DNA of 64,000 nt from Channallabes apus (taxonomy: Eukaryota > Chordata > Actinopteri > Siluriformes > Clariidae): the NCBI GenBank assembly GCA_030522415.1, contig CM060127.1, positions 6,311,207-6,375,206 of the forward strand, in the 5' to 3' direction. The notes below the pieces were generated by a model, which saw nothing but the letters and a program-made list of their open reading frames with translations, was not told the DNA's origin and ran no database searches. A program made the position numbers and the translations under genes. Position 1 is the first letter of the stretch. Every line of letters starts with the position of its first letter. Of the stretch, positions 20,314-30,957 are shown piece by piece.

Positions 20314-21224
20314 CCTAATTGCATGGGTTTCCCGGCTCCTGTGTCAACCACGGCAGGAGGTGGAGAACCGACATGTCCATAGTTGGTGTTGGTAGCGGAG
20401 TTTGACGGTCTTGGGGTGGTGAAGGCGAAGGTAGGTGCTGGCGGCAGGGTTCTAGGGGCTGGCCTTGGGCGAGAGAGAAGGCGCTGGTCGATTCGGAGGG
20501 CGAGTTGGATTAATCCTTCCAGTGTGGCAGGAAGCTCTCGCCCGGCTAGTTCGTCTTTTATCCTGGAAGCCAGTCCCTCATAGGACGTCTGGAGCGCTGC
20601 ATCTCCCCAGGTGGTCTGGACGGCGAGAGTGTGAAATTCAGCAGTGTAGCGACTCAAGGACGATCCTCCCTGCCGCAGGTGGTAGAGCTTTGTGTCGGTC
20701 TCCACCTCGCCTGCAGGATGTTCAAAAGTTAATCTGAGTTGGCATGTGAACTCATTATATGAGTGGGCGGTGTCCGTGTCTGCCCGGAGAACTGCCATGG
20801 CCCACTCAGCTGCCTGCCCTGAGAGCAACGAAACGAGTAGAGCAATGCGTAGCCAATCGGTGGAGTACTTGGTGGAATTGAACTCAAACACCAGATCGAG
20901 CACTGTTAAAAACACACTGCACTTCCCGTCTGTGCCATTCCATTTCTCTGGTAATGATAAGAAAACGTCAGATGAAGGGGGGGGGATGCGCGCTGCGGCC
21001 ACCGCGACGGGAGGCCGGCTAGCCACTCTAGCAACAGCCGTGCGGAGATCCGCGTTCTCCTGCCTGACCTCCGCAACCTCGCGGCGCAAGGCCGCAAGGT
21101 CTTGGACACCCGGGCGCAGAGTAGCGACCCCTCCGGTTAGCTTGTCAATTAGCACGGCATGCTGATTCACCACGTCGCAGAGGTGCTCATTATCCGCTGG
21201 GTTCACCGCGGAAGGCTCAGTCAT
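20286..21224 (-). pseudogene. Gypsy (Sushi/PEG10-related) gag
   Basis: The frame starts MTEPSAVNPADNEHL just 2 bp inside the 5' LTR border, so there is almost no leader. This fits the self-primed Tf1/sushi group better than tRNA-primed elements. A heptad-like coiled coil (about residues 40-65) precedes the capsid-like region with LPEKWNGTDGKC, LLSGQAAEWA and a YHLRQGGSSLSRYTAEFHTL block, as in Sushi gag and mammalian RTL proteins. The frame stops at the zinc-knuckle region; the knuckle itself lies in another frame. Confidence 0.85.
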
Positions 21225-21226
21225 TC

Positions 21227-21609
21227 TGTCAGATTGAACTAACCTCGGCAACCAGAAGACGTAGCTTTAGTAGTTAGCCCAATGTAGCGTGGATGGTGAA
21301 CCCAGACGCGGAGATAGGCGAGTGGGTAGGATAGACACGCGATTTAGTTTAAGGACTCTCACAAAAGGGGAGCAATGGAAAAACACAAATTTAACGCGCA
21401 TCTTCTTAATACACACTCAAGATCAGAAAGCAAAAACCTAAAAATGGTGAGTACTCACAGTTTCGTAGACGGACAGCCTGAACTGACATGGGCCGAAACT
21501 CAATGACTGAGCATTGTACTGTGGTTTGTTTACTCCTCATATACTTCCTGGTTGGCGACCACCTTACTTCCAGGTCCTAGTGCCGGTCGCAGATTGAGTG
21601 TGCATGACA
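21227..21609 (-). repeat. Gypsy 5' LTR (element on minus strand)
   Basis: 383 bp, matching the LTR at 17498-17876. On the element strand it runs TGTCATGCACACTCAATC to GTTCAATCTGACA and is followed two bases later by the gag start codon. Confidence 0.9.
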
Positions 21610-21614
21610 GTGCA

Positions 21615-24411
21615 TTCTGTGAGAAAAGTCATACCTTAGATGATTGACACCTTTTTAACAATAAGACACATAAAGATAAATTGGACTTTTTGAAAAGGAA
21701 GGGATTTTGTTATGTATGTTTAGTAAAAGGACACCTAAGCAAAGACTGCACAAAAAGAATCATATGCCCATCGTGTTACACATTGCCGTACAAGACACAG
21801 CTCTGGTAATTGTAAAGGCTTGAAACTGAAACAGTTAATACACTGCCTGCTACAGTGAGTCATGAAACCAGTGCCTGTACTGGGGCTGGAGATAACTGCT
21901 TTCTCTCCATAGTACCTGTTAAAATAAAGTCAAAGAAAAGTGACAAGACAGTAGAAGCTTATGCTTTCATGGACCCAGGTAGTTCAGCTACTTTCTGTAC
22001 GGAATCATTAGCAAGGCGATTAAATGTTCAAGGTAGAAAGGTTGACATGACGTTAAGTACCATGAACTCTAAGAAACAAGTAGAAAGTTATGTGCTCTCT
22101 GACTTGGAGCTTAGCGGTCTGGAAGAAAACACCTTTGTTGAACTTTCCAAAGTAAAGACTCTTGGATGGACTCTGAATGGACCTCTCCGAGAAACGGTCG
22201 AGGAAAGCTGGTATGATAAGCAGGCGAGTGTTACAGTCAACAGAGTTTCCATTGAAAGTGTAGAACAATTGCTGATACAACAGTACAACCATGATTTCCC
22301 TGAACGAAACTGTGACGATAAGGCCGAGTTGTCACAAGAGGACAATCAGTTTTTAGACTCTGTCGGTAAACTGCAGAGAGTTAGATACAATCACTTCTAC
22401 ATTGGTCTTCCATTTAAGAAAGCAGCAAATCAAATGCCCAATAACCCAAAGTGCAGCCATGCAGCGCGCATTAAATCTCAAAAAGAAATTCAAGAACAAC
22501 CGTTCCTTTCACGAGGAGTATTCAAATTTCATGAAGGAAATGCTTGAAAAGGGCCATGCAGCCAAAGTCCCTACACCTCACTTAAGTCGACAAGATGGTC
22601 AAGTGTGGTATATACCTCACCATGGTGTATATCATCCTCAAAAGAAAAAGCTAAGAGTGGTTTTTGACTGTGCTGCCAGCTATCAGGGAGTATCACTGAA
22701 TAGCGAGCTCCTACAAGTACCAGACTTAACGAACTCACTCAATGGAGTGCTTACACGCTTCAGACAAGAGGAAGTTGCTATGATGGCAGATGTGGAAGAC
22801 ATGTATTTTCAAGTGAGTGTTCCGGAAAAGGACACAGACTTGCTGCGCTTCCTATTGTGGCCGAACGGAGACGTAAATCAAAACATGGTCGAGTACAAAA
22901 TGGTTGTTCATCTGTTTGGTGCAAAATCGTCTACAAGCGTTGCAAACTTTGCGCTTAGGAAAACAGCAGAAGAAAACCATAGCAGCTCATCTGCTGAGGC
23001 AGTTAACACAGTACTTAAGAACATTTATGTAGACGACTGCTTGAAGTCTGTTTCGAGTCATAGTCAAGCAGTCGCTCTATACAACAATCTCACCAACCGT
23101 TGTGCAAGTAGAGGGTTCAACCTCACCAAGTGGGCAAGTAACAGTCGTGCCCTACTGACTTCTATTCCCTAGAGTGAAAGAATCAAAGACATGAGAGACT
23201 TGGATTTGAGTAAAGATGCACTTCCTGTCGAGAGAGCTCTAGGGGTGTTGTGGTGCATCAATTCAGACATGTTCAAGTTTAAGATTAGTTTAAAGGAACG
23301 ACCTGTGACTAGACGGGGAATCTTGTCGATCACTAGTTCAATCTACGACCCCTTGGGTTTCCTCACACCTGTTATACTAGATTCTAATTCAGCAGTTGTG
23401 CAAAGAAAACCTTGCATGGGATGAAGACATTCCCGAACAGTTTGTAAAAAGATGGAAAACTTGGCTACAAGAGTTGCACCAACTGTCCGAGTTCAGTGTA
23501 GCAAGATGTATAAAACCAGCTAACTTTGTTACAACTACGGCACAGCTTCATCACTTTTCAGATGCAAGTGAGATGGGATATGGAGTTATATCATACCTCA
23601 AGTTGGTAAACGCTGATGGACTCACACATTGTGCATTCATGATGGGGAACTCTCGCGTAGCACCCCTAAAACAAACCACCATTCCTCGATTGGAATTGAC
23701 TGCAGCAGTAGTTGCCATGAACAGTAACAAAATGTTGAGAAGTCAACTGGAAATAAAATTGCTGAACTCTATGTTTTGGACTGTTCTGAGATATATTGAC
23801 AATGAAAAACTTCGTTTTAAAACCTTCGTTGCTAATAGAATTGCCATCATAAGAGAGTCAACCAAGCCACAGCAGTGGAGATATGTTAATACTTCAAAAA
23901 ATCCAGCTGATTCTGCATCCAGGGGAGTATCTTGTGAAAAATTCATGAAAAATGTCAACTGGATCTATGGTCCCTCCTTTCTCAAAGAACCAGAGTGTAA
24001 ATGGCCTGAGAACATTTGTGACCTGTCAATAAAAGAGGATGACAATGAGATCAAACATTCAGCTTCAGTGAATATCGTGAGTACTACAGAGAGCACAGAT
24101 GCCATGAGCAAACTGATTAATTATCACTCTGACTGGTACAAGTTGAAAAGATCAGTTGCCTGGATTCTTCGTATCAAGGACATGCTCAAACAGAGAACAA
24201 AAAAGGGCAAAAAACATGTAGATGAACTAGTGACAGAAAACCACAAGTCTCTGACAATTCAGGACATAACAAGAGCAGAAAACGAAGTCATTAAGTTGTA
24301 ATGCATTCAAAAAAAAGGTAATGCATCTGTAAAAAAGAAACAGTTGTCTCTCCAAATTAGACCCAGTACTGCAGGATGGAGTGCTGAGAGTTGGAGGACA
24401 TCTCGGTAAGG
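21615..24411 (+). pseudogene. BEL/Pao gag zinc knuckles and pol (protease, RT, RNase H)
   Basis: Resumes Pao gag after the gypsy insertion. It opens with zinc-knuckle sequence (CYVCLVKGHLSKDC near 21708), then an A17-type protease with AFMDPGSSATFC near 21960. RT follows in a second frame from about 22480, with RVVFDCAASYQGVSLNSELL, MMADVEDMYFQV and the catalytic YVDDCLKS near 23025. Then come the connection region and an RNase H segment (HHFSDASEMGYG near 23550), ending in VLQDGVLRVGGHL near 24400. At least three frameshifts and several stops are present. The Pao integrase core and 3' LTR are missing; the reading ends where the endogenous retrovirus begins. Confidence 0.88.
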
Positions 24412-24757
24412 TATGGGAGAAATTTTTATTTGATTTCATTTGATTTTACTTACTTTTGGGAGTTAGAAGATACCTTATCAGTATATAATCGGGGATGTGC
24501 GTGCAAGCTGAGACATAGGCTTTTTTGTGTGCGCTTGCATAGGAAACCCGGGCTTTACATTGGGGCACCTATATTGTGAGCTAAAGAGGGCCTCAAATGG
24601 GAAACAGATGTGGGAGGGAAGCACAATGGGAAAAATGGAAGAAACGACGAGAGACTTCAGTTGTGTCCATGGTTCAGCTCCGGCCATTATTGCATGATAA
24701 TAAAGGTCGTAATCTTCTGTAAGCAAAGCCTGATTCTGAGTATTTTTCCACAACATA
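24412..24757 (+). repeat. Probable 5' LTR of an endogenous retrovirus
   Basis: The stretch follows Pao sequence and precedes a primer-binding-like site. It has a polyadenylation signal followed by retroviral R/U5-style sequence (aataaaggtcgtaatcttct) near 24700 and ends near ttccacaaca. The left border is uncertain and no second LTR was recognised in the window. Confidence 0.5.
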
Positions 24758-24780
24758 ATGGCGCTGCGAGCAGGGTGGAA
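24758..24780 (+). other. Candidate retroviral primer-binding site
   Basis: tggcgctgcgagcagggt directly after the LTR-like polyadenylation region has the TGGCG...AGCAGGG form of a tRNA primer-binding site. The matching tRNA was not determined. Confidence 0.45.
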
Positions 24781-24789
24781 AAGGGGCAA

Positions 24790-25541
24790 AGGTGACTGAT
24801 CAGCATGGGCTTCCTTGGTCAGCAACACAGACAGGTGGCCACTTACAAAGGCAAGCGACTTTTGCTTATATACTTAGTTTGTGTTGTTTGCTGAGGATCA
24901 CCCATGGTGGTAAGGACGCCTGATAAAGGCCTCTCCAACTCAAGTAGTTTAAAATGGGCTTTGTTTCCAGAAGAGAATGCATGCATCAGATTACTAACTG
25001 TTGTACTGATAGTAAATTGATAAAATAAGCATTGCATTGGTCTGTTGTGTTGTCAAGTGGGCTTTGATAGATGACAGGACAGAAAAAAGGTAGATAATCT
25101 CGATATTAATTTGTACTCATTGTCAAGTGGGCCTTGATTGGATGGCATGAGTGGAAAGCAGGTTAATAAGGAATTGCGCTTAATTAGTAATATTGCTTGT
25201 GTAAGGATACACAGCAATTAATAAAATATACCCTTTTGTATGAGGAACATGCTGAGGTATGTCATAAACATTTTGTAGCCACCTTAAATGTTGTATAGTA
25301 TGAGTTTTGGTGGATTTTATTGATATCTGTTGTATGAGGAATGTACTGTTGTACATCATAAGCATTGTGAAACCACCCAAAGTAGGTATTGTATTAGTTT
25401 GTGTTTTTTTATTGATATATCTTTCGTATGTGGAGCACTATTTTGTGCCATTAAGTTGAATGCAATTGCAATTGTTTGTGTCTAATTGATGTTGTGTCTG
25501 TCTGTTAGTGTCCGAGTGTGTGAGAGCTCTATGTTTGCCTA

Positions 25542-25612
<71 letters not shown>

Positions 25613-26498
25613 TGGTTGAATGAGAACCATAAGCTCTGTGTCCTGTGAACAGGGCTGGACCTCCCGAGGGAATTGTGTGTACAACCCTCAGAGGGGGGAG
25701 CAGCCTGTTGCCAGACCGGAGACATGTGTGTGTATGAGCCATTATTAAAGTAATAGATAACTGAATAATTAAATAGATAAATATTAATCAATAAAGGGAC
25801 ACGTGTGAGTGGAAAAAATGAGCCCTCATTAGCAAGGGGGACAAGTATGAAAAGAATAAGCCCAATTTTCTAGGAAAAGAGGGATAAAGTCTGAATGCAT
25901 AGGCCTATATAATAAAACTATATAATAAATAGTGTGGAGTGGTGAATGTGTTTGGATTCTATATTAATAAATGGCATTAATCAGTTATTGATGAAAGTGT
26001 TCACTGTGTATAAAATTACTGTGCTTTTTGGCAAGTGTTTATTTGAAAATAGTGAAGTGGTGTAGATTAAGGAGTGATTATCATTGTTGAGCCTTGTTAA
26101 GTGGAGGTGGATACTTCTGTGATTATAAAATATTGTATGTTGTTGTAAGTAAATTTAGCCATTAGATAAGTGCATAGACATAAAATAAAAAATAAATATC
26201 CTCTCCGGTGGAGACTTTAGTGCCGAAGCATCCTTTGTGTGAAGATCTCATAACTAAGATCTCCAATAAGTAGCAAAAGAGGACTAAAGATATGATTACA
26301 AAATGGCAAAAGGAGGGGGCATTGTGAGGAGATGGAACCTTAATATAATTATAAAACGGCAGCAAGAGAGAAAAAGCGTGTCCAGAGGAGTTGAAAAGAC
26401 AGGAGGAAAGAGAGGTCCTAGCTTTGTTTAAGAAAGAATGAGTAGAATTGGTAAGAAAGAAAAAAAGCAAGTGATGAAAAAGTTAAGAAAGTGAGATA
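24790..26498 (+). other. Retroviral leader with internal direct repeats; no gene
   Basis: No conserved frame was seen. Two kinds of direct repeat occur. The motif ttgtcaagtgggc..ttgat appears near 25050 and 25120. A unit of about 100 bp beginning gtatgaggaa is at about 25237 and 25334, each copy ending in ttattgatat. A mixed microsatellite lies at 25542-25609. Packaging signals usually lie in such a leader, but none can be identified by reading. Confidence 0.5.
25542..25609. repeat. (TG)n(AG)n compound microsatellite
   Basis: About 22 bases of TG followed by about 44 bases of AG, unbroken. Confidence 0.95.
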
Positions 26499-27490
26499 AT
26501 GAGGGAAAGAAAAACAGAGGGGAAGTTAGTTACACCTCCCCCATATGTGCAGGCAGAAGGTCAAGTCCCTAAGCTTAACGGAATGGTTGAAGTTTCTGGT
26601 GAGATGGAAAAGGAAAGTTATGTAGATTTAGATGGAGATGACAGAGAGCCGTGTGTGAAGTTAAAAAAGGATGGGAGAAGGAGTAGAGACACTAAGACTA
26701 AGAGCACTAAGACACCAGGACAAGTAAAAAGTCAGATAGATACACCATTAAAGACTGGACATAGATCTTTGTACAGTAGAGAGGATGGGGGTGAAGAGGA
26801 TTTGTTATTTAATATGGGCAGTTGGGAACACTGGAAGACTTAGGAACCTAGCTCCACAATTCCCAATTTTAATTAAAGGTGCACTGGGATAATATGTACC
26901 ATGGGCAACTCAAGATCTCGAGGGACTTGTCAACCGCCTCCCTAACATTCAATGAGGGTGCAAGGAAATGGTCTTACAAGCGGAGACCTCAGGCAAGCGT
27001 TTATCGGTGATTGATGTGAAAACTCTATTGGTGAAGATTTTGGGGAGAGGAAAAAACGTGCTTCTGACTTCTGACACATGGATGAACTGTCTTTGAGGCT
27101 TACCGCCCTGTTGTGTGGCAGGCCTTGCATGCAGAGTATGCACCTGGAGTTGACCCAAGGACATTAAAGGGTGACCTGGAGGCAGTTACAGCTTGAAAAA
27201 CTTGATTACCAAAGAAACAGAGAGGGCCCCAAGCAGTCCTTCACCAAGCATCCAGCCAGCCGCAGTCACAGTGATGACATCAGCAGCAGCACTACCCCCA
27301 AAACTCCCACCAGATGCCTGCTCCTGTCATCAATGATTATACTCAAATGCCAGGAGAGCAAACCAGCAACAAAAAAAACACTTGTGCTGGACAGAACCGA
27401 TCAATCTGCCACACAGCCATGGCCCCAGCCCCGAGGGATGTGATGGGAGGGGGGGCACCAGCCTCCTCGAGATCAAGTTGCAGGCCCAAC
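26499..27490 (+). pseudogene. Endogenous retrovirus gag remnant
   Basis: The first frame (26499-26843) is hydrophilic, rich in lysine and glutamate, and stops at 26843. Beyond it, broken frames carry capsid-like words: WATQDLEGLVNRLP near 26905, then an AYRPVVWQALHAEY-type segment near 27105 and a VDPRTLKGD segment near 27155. These resemble retroviral capsid. Stops and frameshifts separate them. No intact zinc knuckle was found, although a CAGQNRSICH-like stretch near 27385 may be a remnant. Confidence 0.55.
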
Positions 27491-27496
27491 TAAACC

Positions 27497-27934
27497 ATGG
27501 GTTCCAAAACAGGGGTGTTGGGGGGGCCCAGAGAATCACCTATTTTGACAACTAGTGCAGAACAAGAACTCATGTTACACACTGAGGTAGATGGTAAAAG
27601 TACACCCATGTTAGTTGATACAGGAGCTGTTTATACATGCTTAAATTTAAGTCATGCTTATGTTCATCGCCTCACGTCTGGAAAATTTGCCAAGATAGTA
27701 GGATTCTTGGGTAAAAAGCAGTTAATTCCTATGACCGCTCCAGTCCGTCTACAAACTAACAATAAAAGTGTGACCATCCCTGTATTAGTCTCAAGTCGTA
27801 CACAAGTTAATTTACTAGGAAGAGAATCATTAGGTAAATTAGGACTGCAAATATGGTGTTCTCCAGAAGGTGTGTATGTTGATCATAGATTCCTGAAGCA
27901 CAATTACCCTGTCCAGACTTACACTGTACAATGA
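27497..27934 (+). pseudogene. Endogenous retrovirus protease
   Basis: A 145-residue open frame containing MLVDTGAVYTCL, the catalytic DTGA motif of a retroviral aspartic protease, followed by a typical flap region and VNLLGRESLGKLGLQIW near the end, the conserved G-R-x-x-L helix. The protease domain itself is open, but it is bounded by broken gag and pol frames. The match to gamma-type retroviruses is by motif reading only. Confidence 0.75.
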
Positions 27935-28375
27935 TGTATGACCCAACCAAAGATACTGACTTAGGACAGACATGGCAGGAAGAAACAAAAGTGCACAAAG
28001 TTGGTTGAATTAGTTACTCAGTATATCATCATAGGCCGGCAAAGAGCAGCTATCAGTGTAGATGAGCGTGATTTTGTAAGGAGGTGGTTCAACGTAACTG
28101 ATTCTGTTCTTCAGGTGACATTGTATGTACTGTAGAATAAAATTGCAGCTCATAGGACTTATGACCAATAATGAGGAAAGCTGAAGAAGTCCAGTGGGAC
28201 TCAACCATAAACCCGTTGATTTTCATTCTGCAGATAAAAACTATATCAAAATCTTGTGTGGTAATAATTTTGATTCGTACTCCTTAAGAAGTTGTAGTTA
28301 GCCACAAGTCACAAAAACAATTGGCATCAGCATCTGAGATAGTTAAGACTGTAGGAAATTTAGCTATATAGGGAA

Positions 28376-29246
28376 ATGGGCAGCCATGTCCCACCTGACT
28401 TATGGTCTAGACATGATACAGATGTAGGCCTACTTAAATCAGCCAGCCCACTTCAAGTACAACTTAAACCAGATGTAAAACTGCCCAGAGTAAGGCAATA
28501 TCCTTTACTACCTGAGGCAAAAGCTGGCATGAAGAACACTATTGAAGGCCTTTCAAGAGCATCTGTGCTAGAAGAGACAAGTTGTTGCAATACTCCTATT
28601 TTTCCTGGTGATCAAGCCAGGTCCAAATGGCGTCATGTGCATGATTTGCATGCAGTTAATAGTATAACAGGAACGGATCCAGCAGATGTTCCAAATGCAC
28701 ACGCACTGCTAACTAGTGTCCCTCCCTAAGCCAAATATTTAATTGTAATTGATCTTTGTTCAGCGTTCTTCAGTGTTCCAATGGCAGAAAAGAGTAACTA
28801 CTGTATTTATTTGCATTTATAAGTGCCGGTTGACAATATAGGTACCAAAAATGCCACGGAGGTTCAAACATTCACTGCATATATTCAATCAGATTTGGAA
28901 GCTGATTTAGGGGGTTTAAGGATAGAAAATAGCCATTGTCAGCATATGGGTCTGTTTAATATGTCTATCATCATTAGAAACATGCCATAATGATTCCATT
29001 AAGGTACACCGTAAGCTAGCAGGGAGGTCATAAAGTGTCCAAAGCTAAACTACAATACAGTGAGCCTCAAGTTGAATGGTTAAGGTGACTATTTTCACAT
29101 GAGATGATAGTCCTAGTGCCTATCTAATGCCTAACTATCTATAACATTAGAAGGCATAAGTAAGGCACCATTGTCACACCCAGATAAATAATGACGACCT
29201 TTCTAGGGTTAACAGGTTTCAGGCTGACTAGATTGAGATGTATGCA
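28376..29246 (+). pseudogene. Endogenous retrovirus reverse transcriptase, N-terminal part
   Basis: A frame from 28376 to 28729 has VPPDLWSRHDTDVGLLKSA and LPRVRQYPLLPEAKAG, then WRHVHDLHAVNSI: the fingers region of a gamma/epsilon-like RT. After a stop, a second stretch (IVIDLCSAFFSVPMAE near 28740) contains the first catalytic aspartate. The remaining palm is badly decayed. A late block (TFLGLTGF near 29195) marks the RT connection region just before the SINE insertion at 29247. The YVDD-type motif was not located. Confidence 0.75.
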
Positions 29247-29273
29247 TGGCCAGGAGTAGCTCAGTGGTTAAGG

Positions 29274-29585
29274 TCCAGGTGGTGCTCCAAAAATAATGTG
29301 GGCTACATAGACAATTGGAAGACCTTTGAGGGCAAAGCTGGCCTGTTAGGGCGGGACGGTGTCCATCCCACTCGGGAAGGTGCTGCTCTCGTTTCCTGTA
29401 GTATAGCTCATAGTCTCAGTAGAGGTCTAGTTAATCGGTGACAATCCAGAGCCCAGGCCAGGGAGCAGACAGACAGGCTAAACCAACCGTCTGCTAGCTG
29501 CATAGAGTCGTCACTCAGGGTTCACCATATTGAGACTGTGTCTGTTCCCCGATCTAAGCAAAAATGTAGAAAGACTATCTAATTA
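29274..29585 (+). pseudogene. LINE A ORF1: C-terminal SGNH esterase fragment
   Basis: A short frame encodes NNVGYIDNWKTFEGKAGLLG followed by RDGVHPTREGAAL, the last block of the SGNH/GDSL hydrolase domain with its D-x-x-H catalytic pair, as in ORF1 of zebrafish-type L2 LINEs. The amino-terminal part is missing because LINE A is 5' truncated. Sequence after the stop (29440) leads into LINE B. Confidence 0.75.
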
Positions 29586-30957
29586 ACATAAAGTCCACAA
29601 ACTTGTTAAAATGCTCTTCATCGACTACAGCTCTGCTTTTAATACCATAATTCCCTCCACACTCACCACCAAGCTGGAGCACCTGGGACTGAGCTCATCT
29701 ATATGTCAGTGGATCTCCAATTTTCTGACTGGCAGACCACAGGCAGTAAGGATGGGCAGACATGTCTCAGCCACACTCACTCTCAGCACTGGAGCCCCCC
29801 AGGGTTGTGTTCTGAGCCCCCTGCTGTACTCTTTGTACACCCACGACTGCGTGGCCACTACCAACTCCACCTCCATCATCAAGTTTGCTGACGACACCGT
29901 CGTGGTCGGACTGATCACCAACAATGATGAGTCGGACTACCTAGAGGAGATTGGAAATCTGGAGAACTGGTGCCAGAGGAACAATCTCCTCCTGAACGTC
30001 AGTAAGACAAAGGAGCTGATAGTGGACTTTAGTACAAAGCAGGAGAGGAACTACCAGACCCCCGTCATCAACAGGAGCCCAGTGGAGAGAGTGGACAGCT
30101 TCAGATACCTCGGTGTTCACATCACGCAGGACCTGTCATGGTCCTGTCACATCAACACTGTGGTGAAAAAAGCCCGGCAGCGTCTCTACCACCTCAGACG
30201 CTTGAGAGACTTTAGACTGCCCTCCAAGGTGCTCAGGAACTTCTACTCCTGCACCATAGAGAGCATCCTGACGGGAAACAGCACCATGCAGGACAGACGA
30301 GCTCTACAGAGGGTGGTGCGATCAGCCGAGCGCATCATCCGCACTGAGCTCCCTGACCTGCACTCCATCTACAGCAAGCGGTGCTGGACTAAGGCCAGGA
30401 AGATCATGAAGGACCTCAGTCACCCCAGTAATGGACTGTTCTCTTTGTTGCGGTCTGGGAAGCGATTCCGCTCCCTAAAGGCCAACACAGAGAGGCTGAG
30501 GAGGAGCTTCTTCCCGCAGGCGATAAGGTCTCTCAATCACACCTCCACACAGGACTAATAACATCTTTTAAGCTCACAACACTGACTGGACAATCATGGA
30601 CACATTCATACACACTTGCACTAAATACTCATACATCTGGACAATTGCACGTCACCTTTCATGCATATTTGCACAACCACTGACACTTTAATTCTATATA
30701 CATATATACTCTATCTACCATATATTTCTATATTTTTGCAATATTTTATTATGCCCTTATTGTACAGTTAATTTTACTAGTTAAAATTATTTCTTTAGTA
30801 TTTCCTTTTTATTGATTATTTATTTTACGTACAAGCTTTTATTTTCTTTTTTTAAGGTCACTGGCGGTCGTATAAGCATTTCACTGCATATTATACTGTG
30901 TATGACTGTGTATGTGACTAATAAAATTTGAATTTGAATTTGAATTTGAAACTCCGA
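29586..30957 (+). mobile_element. LINE B: 5'-truncated non-LTR element inside LINE A
   Basis: LINE A sequence breaks near 29585 and resumes near 30958 (ctccgatcatactgaatgcg). Between them lies one open RT frame, a 3' UTR of about 400 bp and a 3' tail of ttgaatttgaatttgaa repeats after aataaaa. The 5' end is truncated within RT. The clade is Rex1/Babar-like or a neighbouring CR1/L2 group; the exact clade is uncertain. Confidence 0.8.
29611..30558 (+). CDS. LINE B reverse transcriptase, C-terminal 315 residues, open
   Basis: The open frame begins [16 protein letters not shown] (RT motif A, catalytic Asp at residue 5). It continues with [20 protein letters not shown] (motif B) and [14 protein letters not shown] (motif C, FADD), then [14 protein letters not shown] in the thumb. 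It ends in the [20 protein letters not shown] segment typical of this non-LTR group. The three catalytic aspartates are present. Endonuclease and RT fingers are missing through 5' truncation, so the frame is open but not functional as a whole. The first ATG is not a native start. Confidence 0.85.
   Translation: MLFIDYSSAFNTIIPSTLTTKLEHLGLSSSICQWISNFLTGRPQAVRMGRHVSATLTLSTGAPQGCVLSPLLYSLYTHDCVATTNSTSIIKFADDTVVVGLITNNDESDYLEEIGNLENWCQRNNLLLNVSKTKELIVDFSTKQERNYQTPVINRSPVERVDSFRYLGVHITQDLSWSCHINTVVKKARQRLYHLRRLRDFRLPSKVLRNFYSCTIESILTGNSTMQDRRALQRVVRSAERIIRTELPDLHSIYSKRCWTKARKIMKDLSHPSNGLFSLLRSGKRFRSLKANTERLRRSFFPQAIRSLNHTSTQD

Larger units (their letters stand above)
17498..21609 (-). mobile_element. 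Sushi-type Ty3/gypsy (chromovirus) retrotransposon, integrase core deleted
   Basis: Two LTRs (17498-17876 and 21227-21609) begin TGTCA on the element strand and end TGACA. They flank minus-strand gag and pol. The insertion lies in BEL/Pao gag. The flanking bases tgca are shared on both sides (ctgca before, gtgca after), indicating a 4-bp duplication or a 5-bp one with one change. Order of domains: gag with a C-terminal zinc knuckle, aspartic protease, reverse transcriptase, RNase H, then directly the GPY and chromodomain end of integrase. The zinc-binding and DDE core of integrase is missing and frameshifts are present, so it could not move unaided. The Sushi group is the one from which PEG10 and RTL genes were domesticated in mammals. 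Confidence 0.9.

Noticed and set aside
20383..21165. Plus-strand frames opposite gypsy gag
   Set aside because: They are complements of a GC-rich gag frame and contain no domain pattern.
25438..25791. Serine/leucine-rich frames
   Set aside because: They are translations of the (TG)n(AG)n microsatellite.
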